A DNA stretch of 12,757 nt from an uncultured Clostridia bacterium (GTDB taxonomy: Bacteria > Bacillota > Clostridia > Oscillospirales > Ruminococcaceae). Where the stretch lies: positions 1 through 12,757 of the forward strand of contig CAMNVW010000021.1 of assembly GCA_946563605.1 (NCBI GenBank), in the 5' to 3' direction. Positions 1 through 5,837 of the stretch are shown piece by piece. The notes below the pieces were generated by a model that saw only the letters and a list, made by a program, of their open reading frames with translations, did not search any database and was not told the origin of the DNA. Both the position numbers and the translations under genes were made by a program. Position 1 is the stretch's first letter. Each line of letters begins with the position of its first letter.

Positions 1-2
1 AA

Positions 3-55
3 GAGCGCTGCTCCTGCACCTCGCAATTTTTTGAAAAAAATTGAGTAAAACTTTT
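3..55 (+). repeat. Left copy of 53-base terminal inverted repeat
   Basis: This segment matches the reverse complement of 12705-12757 at 52 of 53 positions. The only difference is position 7 (G here, T in the other copy). Two small palindromes lie inside it: GAGC-GCT-GCTC at 3-13, whose 3-base loop holds the single mismatch, and an AT-rich one at 24-43 with 9-base arms (CAATTTTTT and AAAAAATTG) around GA. Identity stops exactly at 55, inside the -35 hexamer of the next promoter. It could be a dispersed intergenic repeat at which the assembly broke, or the ends of a larger unit. It carries no coding signal. Confidence 0.85.
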
Positions 56-82
56 GATTTTCCAAAATAGATGTGCTATAAT
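54..82 (+). promoter_or_regulatory. Sigma-A-like promoter for the GNAT gene
   Basis: TTGATT at 54-59 is followed after 17 bases by TATAAT at 77-82, with a TG at 74-75 making an extended -10. Transcription would start near 89, giving a leader of about 45 bases. The first two bases of the -35 belong to the terminal repeat, so the repeat boundary may affect this promoter. Confidence 0.7.
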
Positions 83-133
83 TGGTGGCAATATTTTTAA
101 CCATCAAAGAAATCTTGATTAGGAGGGAACAAT

Positions 134-655
134 ATGGACAGATTGAAACTGGTGCTGCCGACCGCAAGCGACGAACAGGCAGTGTGGGATTACCGCGCGG
201 AATTTTTGGAAAACAACGACAGCATGGACGGCACAGGGGGGCTTGCAGATGCGGACAGCTTTGCTGGGTGGTATCAGAAAAATGTCAATAACCGTTCCCC
301 CAAAACGGTTCGTCCGGGGCTGGTGCCGGCAACGACCTTCCTTGCCATCGACAAAGAAAGCGGAAAGCTGGTCGGCATGATTGATATTCGTCATTACCTC
401 AATGAGGGTCTGCTCAAACACGGCGGACATATTGGTTACAGCGTGCGCAAATCCTGCCGACGCCAAGGCTACGCGACCGAAATGCTTGCTTTAGCGTTGG
501 AGGAATGTCGGAAACTGAAAATCGACAAAGCTCTTGTGACCTGCAACAAAGAAAATATCGGCTCGGCGAAAACGATTCAGCATAACGGCGGTGTTTTGGA
601 AAATGAACTGGAACACGACGGCGCAATCACCCAAAGATATTGGATTACCCTTTAA
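134..655 (+). CDS. GNAT family N-acetyltransferase
   Basis: A 173-residue protein of the GCN5-related acetyltransferase fold, which transfers acetyl from acetyl-CoA to an amine; the substrate cannot be read from sequence. The pyrophosphate-binding motif A is clear: a beta-strand (GHIGYSVRKS, about 98-107) runs into RRQGYA at 109-114, the expected (Q/R)xxGxG/A loop. A later segment (NKENIGSAKTIQHNGG, about 138-153) is the usual acetyl-CoA-contacting motif B region. Length and layout resemble the clostridial predicted acetyltransferases of the COG3981 type. The start is ATG at 134, with AGGAGGGA at 121-128 and five bases of spacing. The gene is a single-gene unit with its own promoter and a strong terminator just past the stop. 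It is cytoplasmic, with no signal peptide or membrane segment. Confidence 0.9.
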   Translation: MDRLKLVLPTASDEQAVWDYRAEFLENNDSMDGTGGLADADSFAGWYQKNVNNRSPKTVRPGLVPATTFLAIDKESGKLVGMIDIRHYLNEGLLKHGGHIGYSVRKSCRRQGYATEMLALALEECRKLKIDKALVTCNKENIGSAKTIQHNGGVLENELEHDGAITQRYWITL

Positions 656-659
656 AAGC

Positions 660-698
660 AAAAACATCCGGCAAAGAAATTCTTTGCCGGATGTTTTT
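660..698 (+). terminator. Intrinsic terminator after the GNAT gene
   Basis: A 13-bp perfect stem pairs 665-677 with 681-693 around a 3-base loop. It is followed by T5 (694-698) and preceded by A5, so it could act on both strands. It begins about five bases after the stop codon. Confidence 0.93.
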
Positions 699-723
699 CT
701 TGGGAAGATTCACAATATTGGAA

Positions 724-752
724 TTGCATTTATTTTTGCCGCGTGTTAAACT
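724..752 (+). promoter_or_regulatory. Possible promoter of the peptide-binding lipoprotein gene
   Basis: TTGCAT at 724-729 and TAAACT at 747-752 are separated by 17 bases. The -10 matches only four of six consensus bases, so this is tentative. It would leave a leader of about 125 bases containing the tandem palindromes at 807-852. Confidence 0.35.
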
Positions 753-806
753 GAAATTTATGAGAAGATTTTTAGGGAAAATCATCGTTTTATAAGAGAA
801 TATCAA

Positions 807-852
807 TATTTCCCGGGGAATACTTTTCCCTCGGAATATTTCCCCGGAAAAT
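807..852 (+). promoter_or_regulatory. Three tandem TTTCCC/GGAA palindromes (possible operator array)
   Basis: Three imperfect palindromes lie end to end with cores at 809-820 (TTTCCCGGGGAA), 825-836 (TTTCCCTCGGAA) and 839-850 (TTTCCCCGGAAA). Centres are 16 and 14 bases apart. They sit directly in front of the ribosome binding site of the lipoprotein gene. Related palindromes occur at 5772-5832 between deoB and cdd. The arrangement suggests cooperative binding of a dimeric regulator, but no regulator of this specificity is known to me and none is encoded nearby. A leader RNA structure is the alternative. Confidence 0.45.
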
Positions 853-882
853 CGAAGCCCGCAAAAAACGTTTAAGGAGAGT

Positions 883-2541
883 ATGTTCCTCTTGGATAGA
901 ATAAGCAGATTTTTAAAGCTCGCCTGCCTGATCATGGCGGTTGTGCTGACCTTGGCAGGATGCGGCGTACAGCCGTCGTTGCTGCGCTATGACCTGTCCG
1001 GCAATACAGACAGTTTGGACCCGCAGTTTGCCCGAAGCGAAAATGAACAGCTGGTCATCTATAATACAATGGAGGGTCTGATGCGGCAGTTGCCGTCCGG
1101 CAAGCTGGAAAACGGCGTCATAGACCGCTATGAAGTGTCCGCAGACCAAACGGTCTACACCTTTTACTTAAAAGCAGGCATGGTTTGGGACGACAAAGAA
1201 AGTACACCGGTGACAGCGCACGATTTTGTGTTTGCTTTTCAGCGCATCTTCAACAATATCTACCCCTCTCCGTTTGTGTCGCTGTATACCTCTGTCAGCA
1301 ACAGCAAGAGGGTGCTTTCGGGCGAATTGCCGGCAAGCAATCTGGGTGTGAAAGCATTGGATGATCTGACCGTCCAGTTTACCTTGGATTATGCCGACCC
1401 TGCGTTTTTGGAAAGCCTTGCACATTCCTCCGCGATGCCGTGCAGTCAAAAACTGTTTGACAACGCCAACGGAAAATATGGCGCAACGCTCAAGGAAAGC
1501 TATTCCAACGGACCGTTTTATCTGATGCAGTGGGAAAACGGGAACCGCATCTATCTGAAGAAGAACAGCAAATATTACGATGCAGATGCTGTGCAGTCCC
1601 CGGGAATCTATCTGTACATGAACCGCGATGTGCAGACCGATGCGCAGGAGGAACGCGGCGAGGCAGCGCCTACCCGATTTGAACTCTTGATGAACGGGAA
1701 AGCGGACGGCTGTATCGCGGATTACAGCCAGTACCGGCAGGCGAAAAGCGCCGGCATGAGTTGTGAAGACAGCGAAAGCGTCGTGTGGGCGTTGGTGTTT
1801 AATCAAACGCACACCGCTTTTTGCAACCGGCAGGTGCGACAGGGATTTTTGCGCGCTATTAACCGCGATCTGCTCGAAGAATTTTTGCAGGAGAACCGGC
1901 AGGAAAATCTGCGGGTGTATGACCGCCTGATTCCGCCGACGATTTCCCTGTTTACCGAGCCTTATACCGCGCAGACCGCAGTGACAAGCATCAACCAATA
2001 CGATTTGCAGTCGGCATACCTTACCTATCGTACAGGCATGGATGAGCTGGAGGCGGACACACTGCGCAAGATTCAGCTTTTGGTGCCGTCGGACAGCAAC
2101 ATCCCTGAGATGTGCGGCTTGCTCCAGCAGGTGTGGCAGAGCGGCTTGGCAATATCGGTGAATATCGAGGAAGTTTCGCGCAACGAGCTGACCTCGCGGC
2201 TCAATCGGGGCGATTATCAGGTGGCGCTGGTGCCGCTGAAAGCGTCGGCAAATACACCGGCGGATATTTTAAGCCGCTTTACCTCCGATTCCACCGCTAA
2301 TATCGCCGCCTACCAGAATCCCGTGTTTGACAGCACCTTGCAGGCGGTGACGTCCTCGCATGATAAACAACAGATTCTCAGCCAGTATGCGGCGGCGGAA
2401 ACAATGCTGATGGATGACGCAGTTGTCTATCCGCTTTTGGTGGAAACCAGTTATTTCATCCAGGGTAAGGATGTTTCAGGCATCGGCTTTTATCCCTACG
2501 GCGGCAAGGTGATCTTTAAAAATGCCGTCGCACTGCGATAA
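883..2541 (+). CDS. Oligopeptide ABC transporter substrate-binding lipoprotein (SBP family 5)
   Basis: A 552-residue OppA/DppA-like extracellular solute-binding protein that captures peptides or similar ligands and delivers them to an ABC permease. A lipoprotein signal is visible: a basic start (R6, R9, K12), a hydrophobic stretch and lipobox LAGC with Cys27 as the anchor. Mature family features include an N-terminal LDPQ-type motif (residues about 45-48), VWDDKE...VTAHDFVFAF around 105-125, and a long second lobe. The length is normal for the family. The start is ATG at 883 with AAGGAGA at 874-880; the spacing is short (three bases after GGAG), but starting later would remove the signal-peptide charges. 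No permease or ATPase genes follow, so it is an orphan component that must use a transporter encoded elsewhere. The ligand is unknown. Confidence 0.88.
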   Translation: MFLLDRISRFLKLACLIMAVVLTLAGCGVQPSLLRYDLSGNTDSLDPQFARSENEQLVIYNTMEGLMRQLPSGKLENGVIDRYEVSADQTVYTFYLKAGMVWDDKESTPVTAHDFVFAFQRIFNNIYPSPFVSLYTSVSNSKRVLSGELPASNLGVKALDDLTVQFTLDYADPAFLESLAHSSAMPCSQKLFDNANGKYGATLKESYSNGPFYLMQWENGNRIYLKKNSKYYDADAVQSPGIYLYMNRDVQTDAQEERGEAAPTRFELLMNGKADGCIADYSQYRQAKSAGMSCEDSESVVWALVFNQTHTAFCNRQVRQGFLRAINRDLLEEFLQENRQENLRVYDRLIPPTISLFTEPYTAQTAVTSINQYDLQSAYLTYRTGMDELEADTLRKIQLLVPSDSNIPEMCGLLQQVWQSGLAISVNIEEVSRNELTSRLNRGDYQVALVPLKASANTPADILSRFTSDSTANIAAYQNPVFDSTLQAVTSSHDKQQILSQYAAAETMLMDDAVVYPLLVETSYFIQGKDVSGIGFYPYGGKVIFKNAVALR

Positions 2542-2580
2542 GATAGAAGGGCATTGACAACAGAAAGGGAGGCAAGCAAT

Positions 2581-3369
2581 ATGCTGCAAAAAGTAACACT
2601 GCTTTATTTTAGTGCGACAAAAACTACACAAAGAAATCTGCGCGCGATCGCAAACGGAATGGGTTGTCCTGTTGAGGAGATTGATTTCACCCTGCCGCAG
2701 AATCGGGAAAGGGATGTTCAGTTTGGCGAACAGGATTTTGTACTTCTCGGCTCGCCGGTGTACGGCGGCGTAATGCCGCTGTTTGTGCGGGAATATCTTG
2801 CACAGCACGTCAGCGGAAACCACACGGGCTGTGCGGTTGTGGGTGTGTACGGCAACCGTCACTATGACGATTGCTTGGTAGAGATGGAGGATTTGATGAC
2901 CGATAAAGGCTTTGTGGTTACTGCCGCGGCTGCCTGCATCGGAGAACACTCTTTCAGCACACAGATTGCAGCCGGCAGACCGGATGAAAAAGACCTTGCA
3001 TGGGCGCAGGATTTCGGCAGAAAATTAGCGGAAAAACTCTCGGCAGGTGGTGCAGTTCAGCCGCTTGCAAAAGGGGTCATTCCAGGCAACCGCCCGTATA
3101 AGGAAAGAAAACCGGCTGTTCCGATGGCGCCGGAAACCACCAACGGATGTATCCGCTGCGGAATGTGCGCGAAGAATTGTCCGACAGGCGCCATCGACAT
3201 CCGTGAACCGGAAAAGGCGGACGCAGAAAAATGTATCCGATGCTTGGCATGTGTACGGCTTTGTCCGCTCGGCTCGAAAGCATTTGTTTCGGAAGCATTT
3301 CAGAATACAGTGGCATGGTGCCTTGCGAATTTCAAGGAACCACGAAAAGAACCGGAATACTATTTGTAA
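2581..3369 (+). CDS. EFR1-type flavodoxin / 2x[4Fe-4S] ferredoxin fusion protein
   Basis: A 262-residue cytoplasmic redox protein. The N-terminal half is flavodoxin-like: strand plus phosphate-binding loop LLYFSATKTTQ (7-17) and a second flavin-contacting loop GSPVYGG (57-63), which fits FMN binding. The C-terminal half carries two complete CxxCxxCxxxC(P) ferredoxin motifs, Cys190/193/196/200 and Cys218/221/224/228, for two [4Fe-4S] clusters. This order matches the clostridial EFR1 (flavodoxin-ferredoxin) family, thought to shuttle electrons; the partner is not evident. I place the start at ATG 2581 because AAGGGAGG lies at 2565-2572 with eight bases of spacing; an in-frame TTG at 2554 has no such site. 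It begins 39 bases after the lipoprotein gene and is probably co-transcribed with it, without an obvious functional link. Confidence 0.9.
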   Translation: MLQKVTLLYFSATKTTQRNLRAIANGMGCPVEEIDFTLPQNRERDVQFGEQDFVLLGSPVYGGVMPLFVREYLAQHVSGNHTGCAVVGVYGNRHYDDCLVEMEDLMTDKGFVVTAAAACIGEHSFSTQIAAGRPDEKDLAWAQDFGRKLAEKLSAGGAVQPLAKGVIPGNRPYKERKPAVPMAPETTNGCIRCGMCAKNCPTGAIDIREPEKADAEKCIRCLACVRLCPLGSKAFVSEAFQNTVAWCLANFKEPRKEPEYYL

Positions 3370-3622
3370 CCGGCTTCGCTCGTTTGAGCAAAACAAAAAG
3401 TTTTGTCAACTTTTTCAAAGAGTTGTCTGGTTTTGGACATTGTCCAAAACCGACCAAAGGCGCTGCCTTTGGTCGCTCATTGTGATGGGCGAAATACCCC
3501 AAAAACAAAGTAATATAAAAAACGATAGGGGCAGAGGGTGGTTTCGATACTGTCGCACTCCCGTGCGGCGGCAAAGCCGCTGTGCTGCTATATTGTTGTG
3601 GGCTTTTATAAGACCTCACAAC
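3370..3622. repeat. Palindrome-rich intergenic stretch (possible dispersed repeat)
   Basis: This non-coding region separates convergent genes and is packed with inverted repeats. They include an 8-bp stem at 3395-3402/3408-3415, two adjacent perfect 10-bp hairpins at 3429-3451 and 3452-3474 (each with a 3-base loop), a GC stem at 3568-3572/3576-3580, and an 8-bp stem at 3593-3600/3617-3624. Only the hairpin further right has a terminator-like T-run. The density looks like an intergenic mosaic repeat of the kind scattered in clostridial genomes, but copy number cannot be judged from this window. Open frames crossing it have low-complexity, unconvincing translations. Confidence 0.55.
3429..3474. 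repeat. Two abutting perfect 10-bp hairpins
   Basis: The arms GGTTTTGGAC (3429-3438) and GTCCAAAACC (3442-3451) enclose ATT. The next base begins GACCAAAGGC (3452-3461) and GCCTTTGGTC (3465-3474), enclosing GCT. Both stems are fully complementary with loops of three. No T-run follows either stem. Confidence 0.85.
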
Positions 3623-3657
3623 AAAAGGGACTCGCGCAGATGCGCGAGTCCCTTTTT
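3623..3657. terminator. Bidirectional intrinsic terminator between convergent genes
   Basis: A 15-bp stem pairs 3623-3637 with 3642-3656 around an AGAT loop. Its GC-rich core is flanked by AAAA on the left and a T5 run on the right (3653-3657), so it can end transcription from both sides. It would serve the EFR1-type gene on + and the GNAT/rsmA run on -. Confidence 0.92.
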
Positions 3658-3668
3658 CATTGTAATAT

Positions 3669-4091
3669 TTATCTTGTCCACCGCATGAGAAGTTCCGGTT
3701 CGCCGGTCTGTTCGTCCAGCTGCTGCGCTTTTATGAAAAAGCCCTCACGCTGATAAAAGCGGCAGGCGCGTTCATTTTTGCAGTAGACCTGCAAGGTAAG
3801 CTGAGAACGGTTCTGCTTTACAAAATCCAGCAGCTGCTTGCCGATGCCGTGGGAGCGTGCGCGCTCATCCACAAAAATCCCCTCGATGTAATCGTCCGTT
3901 AAACCGATAAATCCCTGTATCATCCCATCTTGTTTGTATACATAAAGCGTCGCCTGCGGCAGCATTTGCTTAACGGCTTCGAAGTTGCCTTCCCAATATG
4001 TTTTTGGAACAAAGGAATGTGCCTGCAAGTTGCTGTCGAGCCATATTTGTGCGACACGCTCTAAATCCTGTATGGAGAAAGGACAAATCAC
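3669..4091 (-). CDS. GNAT family N-acetyltransferase, YjaB-like
   Basis: A 140-residue acetyltransferase of the GCN5-related fold. Motif A is IEGIFVDERARSHGIGKQLL (about 69-88), with the acetyl-CoA phosphate loop RxxGIG. The next conserved part, CKNERACRFYQREGF (about 104-118), is the typical N..A..FY...GF signature. The overall pattern, including IWLDSNLQAHSF near the start, resembles E. coli YjaB, whose substrate is not established to my knowledge. The start is GTG at 4091-4089; AGGAGG at 4105-4100 with eight bases of spacing decides it. It lies 68 bases after rsmA on the same strand and could be read with the upstream genes or from a weak promoter in the gap. The bidirectional terminator follows its stop. 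Confidence 0.88.
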   Translation of the reverse strand: MICPFSIQDLERVAQIWLDSNLQAHSFVPKTYWEGNFEAVKQMLPQATLYVYKQDGMIQGFIGLTDDYIEGIFVDERARSHGIGKQLLDFVKQNRSQLTLQVYCKNERACRFYQREGFFIKAQQLDEQTGEPELLMRWTR

Positions 4092-4111
4092 CTGGCAAAC
4101 CTCCTCTCAAA

Positions 4112-4140
4112 ATGATAATGCCAATTCATCGTATTGGCAA
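4112..4140 (-). promoter_or_regulatory. Possible promoter of the YjaB-like GNAT gene
   Basis: On the minus strand TTGCCA (4140-4135) and TATCAT (4117-4112) are 17 bases apart. Transcription would start almost at the ribosome binding site, so the leader would be very short. The -35 overlaps one arm of the inverted repeat at 4133-4157, which could make it an operator. Confidence 0.35.
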
Positions 4141-4157
4141 TTTAAGCTATTGCCAAT
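4133..4157. repeat. Inverted repeat ATTGGCAA / TTGCCAAT
   Basis: Perfect 8-base arms at 4133-4140 and 4150-4157 are separated by nine bases, just past the rsmA stop codon. A further partial half-site, GCCAAT, sits at 4120-4125. There is no T-run, so it is a poor terminator. An operator or an mRNA-stabilising hairpin fits better. Confidence 0.6.
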
Positions 4158-4159
4158 GT

Positions 4160-5008
4160 TTACAATGCATTTGCAATAGCTGCAAATTGCTGCATGGAGA
4201 GCTGTTCGGCGCGCAGGTTGGCAGGGACGTTTGCGCGGTCAAGCAGCTCGGCAGTCTGGGCTTTGGAGATCCCTAAGCCGGAAGAAAGCGTATTGGACAG
4301 CGTTTTTCTGCGCTGGGAAAAGGCGGCTTTGACGACCTTGAAAAAGTTTTCTTCCACATCGACCGCAACGGCAGGTTCTTTGCGGATATCCAGCCGGATA
4401 ACGGTGGAATCAACGTCCGGCGATGGCATGAAGGAACCTCTCGAAACCTGAAACAAGGCCTTCGGCTCGCAGTAATACCGCACCGCGATGGATACCGCAC
4501 CCACCTCACGGCTGCCAGGCTGCGCACAGATGCGCTGTGCAGCCTCCTTCTGCACCATAACGGTCAGGGAAGAAATCGGCAGACGGGATTCCAGCAGGCT
4601 CATAATGATCGGCGAGGTGATATAATACGGCAGATTTGCGCACACCGCGACCGGCATATCGGGAAATTCTTCGGCAATCAGTTTGTGCAGATCCACCTTC
4701 AAAACGTCCTCGTTGACGATTTTGATGTTGTCAAATTCCGCAAGTGTTTCGTCCAAAATGGGCAGCAAGCGGCTGTCGATTTCGATGCAGACGACCTTGT
4801 CTGCACGGCGTGCAAGTTCAGCAGTCAGCACGCCGACACCTGCGCCAATTTCAATCATGCCCCATCCAGGCTGCGCGTTGCCCTGCTCCGCCATCCGCGG
4901 ACAGACGGTGGGATTGATGAGAAAGTTTTGCCCCAGACCCTTGGAAAAGGAAAATCCGTGGCGGGACAGTACGTCCCGTATCACCGAAATATTGGAGAGA
5001 TTTTCCAT
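4160..5008 (-). CDS. rsmA: 16S rRNA (adenine(1518)-N6/adenine(1519)-N6)-dimethyltransferase
   Basis: A 282-residue KsgA/RsmA enzyme that dimethylates two adjacent adenines in the 3'-terminal hairpin of 16S rRNA, using S-adenosylmethionine, late in small-subunit assembly. All family landmarks are present: GLGQNFL (25-31) at the start of the methyltransferase domain, SAM motif I EIGAGVGVLT (about 53-62), the acidic ribose-binding residue in VCIEID, and catalytic motif IV NLPYYIT (about 124-130). A C-terminal helical domain contains the FSQRRKTL segment. Length is typical. ATG at 5008-5006 has AAAGGAG at 5021-5015 with six bases of spacing. It lies 36 bases after the DUF4177-like gene and is probably the downstream part of the nucleoside salvage run. 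Loss of this enzyme is known to give kasugamycin resistance in other bacteria. Confidence 0.97.
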   Translation of the reverse strand: MENLSNISVIRDVLSRHGFSFSKGLGQNFLINPTVCPRMAEQGNAQPGWGMIEIGAGVGVLTAELARRADKVVCIEIDSRLLPILDETLAEFDNIKIVNEDVLKVDLHKLIAEEFPDMPVAVCANLPYYITSPIIMSLLESRLPISSLTVMVQKEAAQRICAQPGSREVGAVSIAVRYYCEPKALFQVSRGSFMPSPDVDSTVIRLDIRKEPAVAVDVEENFFKVVKAAFSQRRKTLSNTLSSGLGISKAQTAELLDRANVPANLRAEQLSMQQFAAIANAL

Positions 5009-5044
5009 GAAAAGCTCCTTTCAAGATGTTTTATTGAAGCTGCG

Positions 5045-5263
5045 TTAGTTTGCAAAATGATTCTGGCGCGCTTCTCTTTCCAGAATGACCAGATAGCTGT
5101 TTGCGCCGTAGACGCTCATTCTCGGCTCTAAAATCTGTTTTAATCTCCAGCCTGCTTTGGATTCGACGGTAATAATCTGCGCGATGACCTTCAGCGGAGA
5201 CTCGGTATTTTCTCCGGCTTGGGCGGTGGGAACCTCAACAAACTTGTACTCGTAATTGTTCAT
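5045..5263 (-). CDS. Small DUF4177-like protein
   Basis: A 72-residue protein of unknown function. The opening NNYEYKFVEVP, a middle GWRLKQIL and a final strand SYLVILERE give the beta-strand, helix, strand pattern of DUF4177-type small proteins, in which an N-terminal YEYK-like strand and a GW(R/E)L motif recur. There is no signal peptide, membrane segment or cysteine. I place the start at ATG 5263-5261, where AGGAGG at 5277-5272 has eight bases of spacing; an upstream in-frame ATG at 5293 would add ten residues and bury this site inside the gene. It sits 37 bases after cdd and 36 before rsmA and is evidently co-transcribed with both. The family assignment is from pattern memory, so moderately sure. 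Confidence 0.75.
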   Translation of the reverse strand: MNNYEYKFVEVPTAQAGENTESPLKVIAQIITVESKAGWRLKQILEPRMSVYGANSYLVILEREARQNHFAN

Positions 5264-5300
5264 GGGAAAATCCTCCTGTTTTTTGTGTTTCATGTTTGGC

Positions 5301-5717
5301 TTAAACGCCTAGGTTGGTAGGGCCAAAGCCTTTCGGCAGAAGCTGGGCGAGCGTGTAGGCTTTGTAATTTTCGGCGGAAGAAGCGCAGAAAATCAGAAAA
5401 GTCTGAGGGTTGCAAAATTCCATCATGACCTGACGGCAGACGCCGCAGGGCGTGGTAATCGGCAAAATATCGGCGTCCTGTCTGCCGCCTGCGACTGCCA
5501 TGCAGATGAAATCCCGTTTTCCCTCGGATACCGCCTTAAAAAGCGCGGTGCGCTCGGCGCAGATGGTCGGGGTATAGGCGGAAGACTCGATGTTGCATCC
5601 GGCGTAGATGGTGCCGTCCTGACAAAGCAGAGCCGCACCGACGGCAAAGCCCGAATAGGGGCAGTAGGAATGTTTGCGCGCTTCGAGCGCAAGTTCGATC
5701 AATCGTTTTTCATACAT
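5301..5717 (-). CDS. cdd: Cytidine deaminase
   Basis: A 138-residue homotetrameric-type cytidine deaminase that hydrolyses cytidine and deoxycytidine to uridine and deoxyuridine plus ammonia in pyrimidine salvage. The zinc and catalytic residues are all present: Cys53 and Glu55 in CAERTA (53-58), and Cys91 and Cys94 in PCGVCRQ (90-96). Asn42 and Glu44 in GCNIES match the nucleoside ribose contacts. The length equals that of the Bacillus-type short enzyme. ATG at 5717-5715 is preceded by GAGG with eight bases of spacing. It belongs with deoB and deoD upstream, but 120 bases of palindrome-rich sequence separate it from deoB, so it may have separate control. Confidence 0.96.
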   Translation of the reverse strand: MYEKRLIELALEARKHSYCPYSGFAVGAALLCQDGTIYAGCNIESSAYTPTICAERTALFKAVSEGKRDFICMAVAGGRQDADILPITTPCGVCRQVMMEFCNPQTFLIFCASSAENYKAYTLAQLLPKGFGPTNLGV

Positions 5718-5771
5718 AAAACATACCTCACTTTCCGTTTGGAGGTGAAAATGGTCAAGTTGAGAGGAGAA

Positions 5772-5832
5772 TATTTCCAGGGAAATGTTCCTTAAAGAAT
5801 ACCTGCCCTGCCTATTATTTCCCAGGGAATAT
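5772..5832 (-). promoter_or_regulatory. Palindrome cluster between deoB and cdd
   Basis: Two clear palindromes, TTTCCAGGGAAA at 5774-5785 and TTTCCCAGGGAA at 5818-5829, flank a weaker one at 5788-5799 (TTCCTTAAAGAA). Centres are about 14 and 30 bases apart. The cores match the array at 807-852. Lying in the leader of cdd and just past the deoB stop, they may be an operator, an mRNA processing or stability element, or a short repeat family. I see no convincing -10/-35 pair for cdd within the 120-base gap. Confidence 0.45.
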
Positions 5833-5837
5833 ATTTC

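Noticed and set aside
1168..1998. 276-codon - strand frame inside the peptide-binding lipoprotein gene
   Set aside because: It is entirely antisense to a clear family member and has no start signal or domain.
3332..3619. 95-codon open frame on the - strand across the palindrome-rich intergenic region
   Set aside because: It has no ribosome binding site, overlaps the end of the EFR1-type gene and translates inverted repeats into low-complexity sequence.
3047..3688. 213-codon + strand frame overlapping the ferredoxin part of the EFR1-type gene
   Set aside because: It is a shadow of the real gene in another frame; the translation is Arg/Ser-rich and runs into repeats and the terminator.
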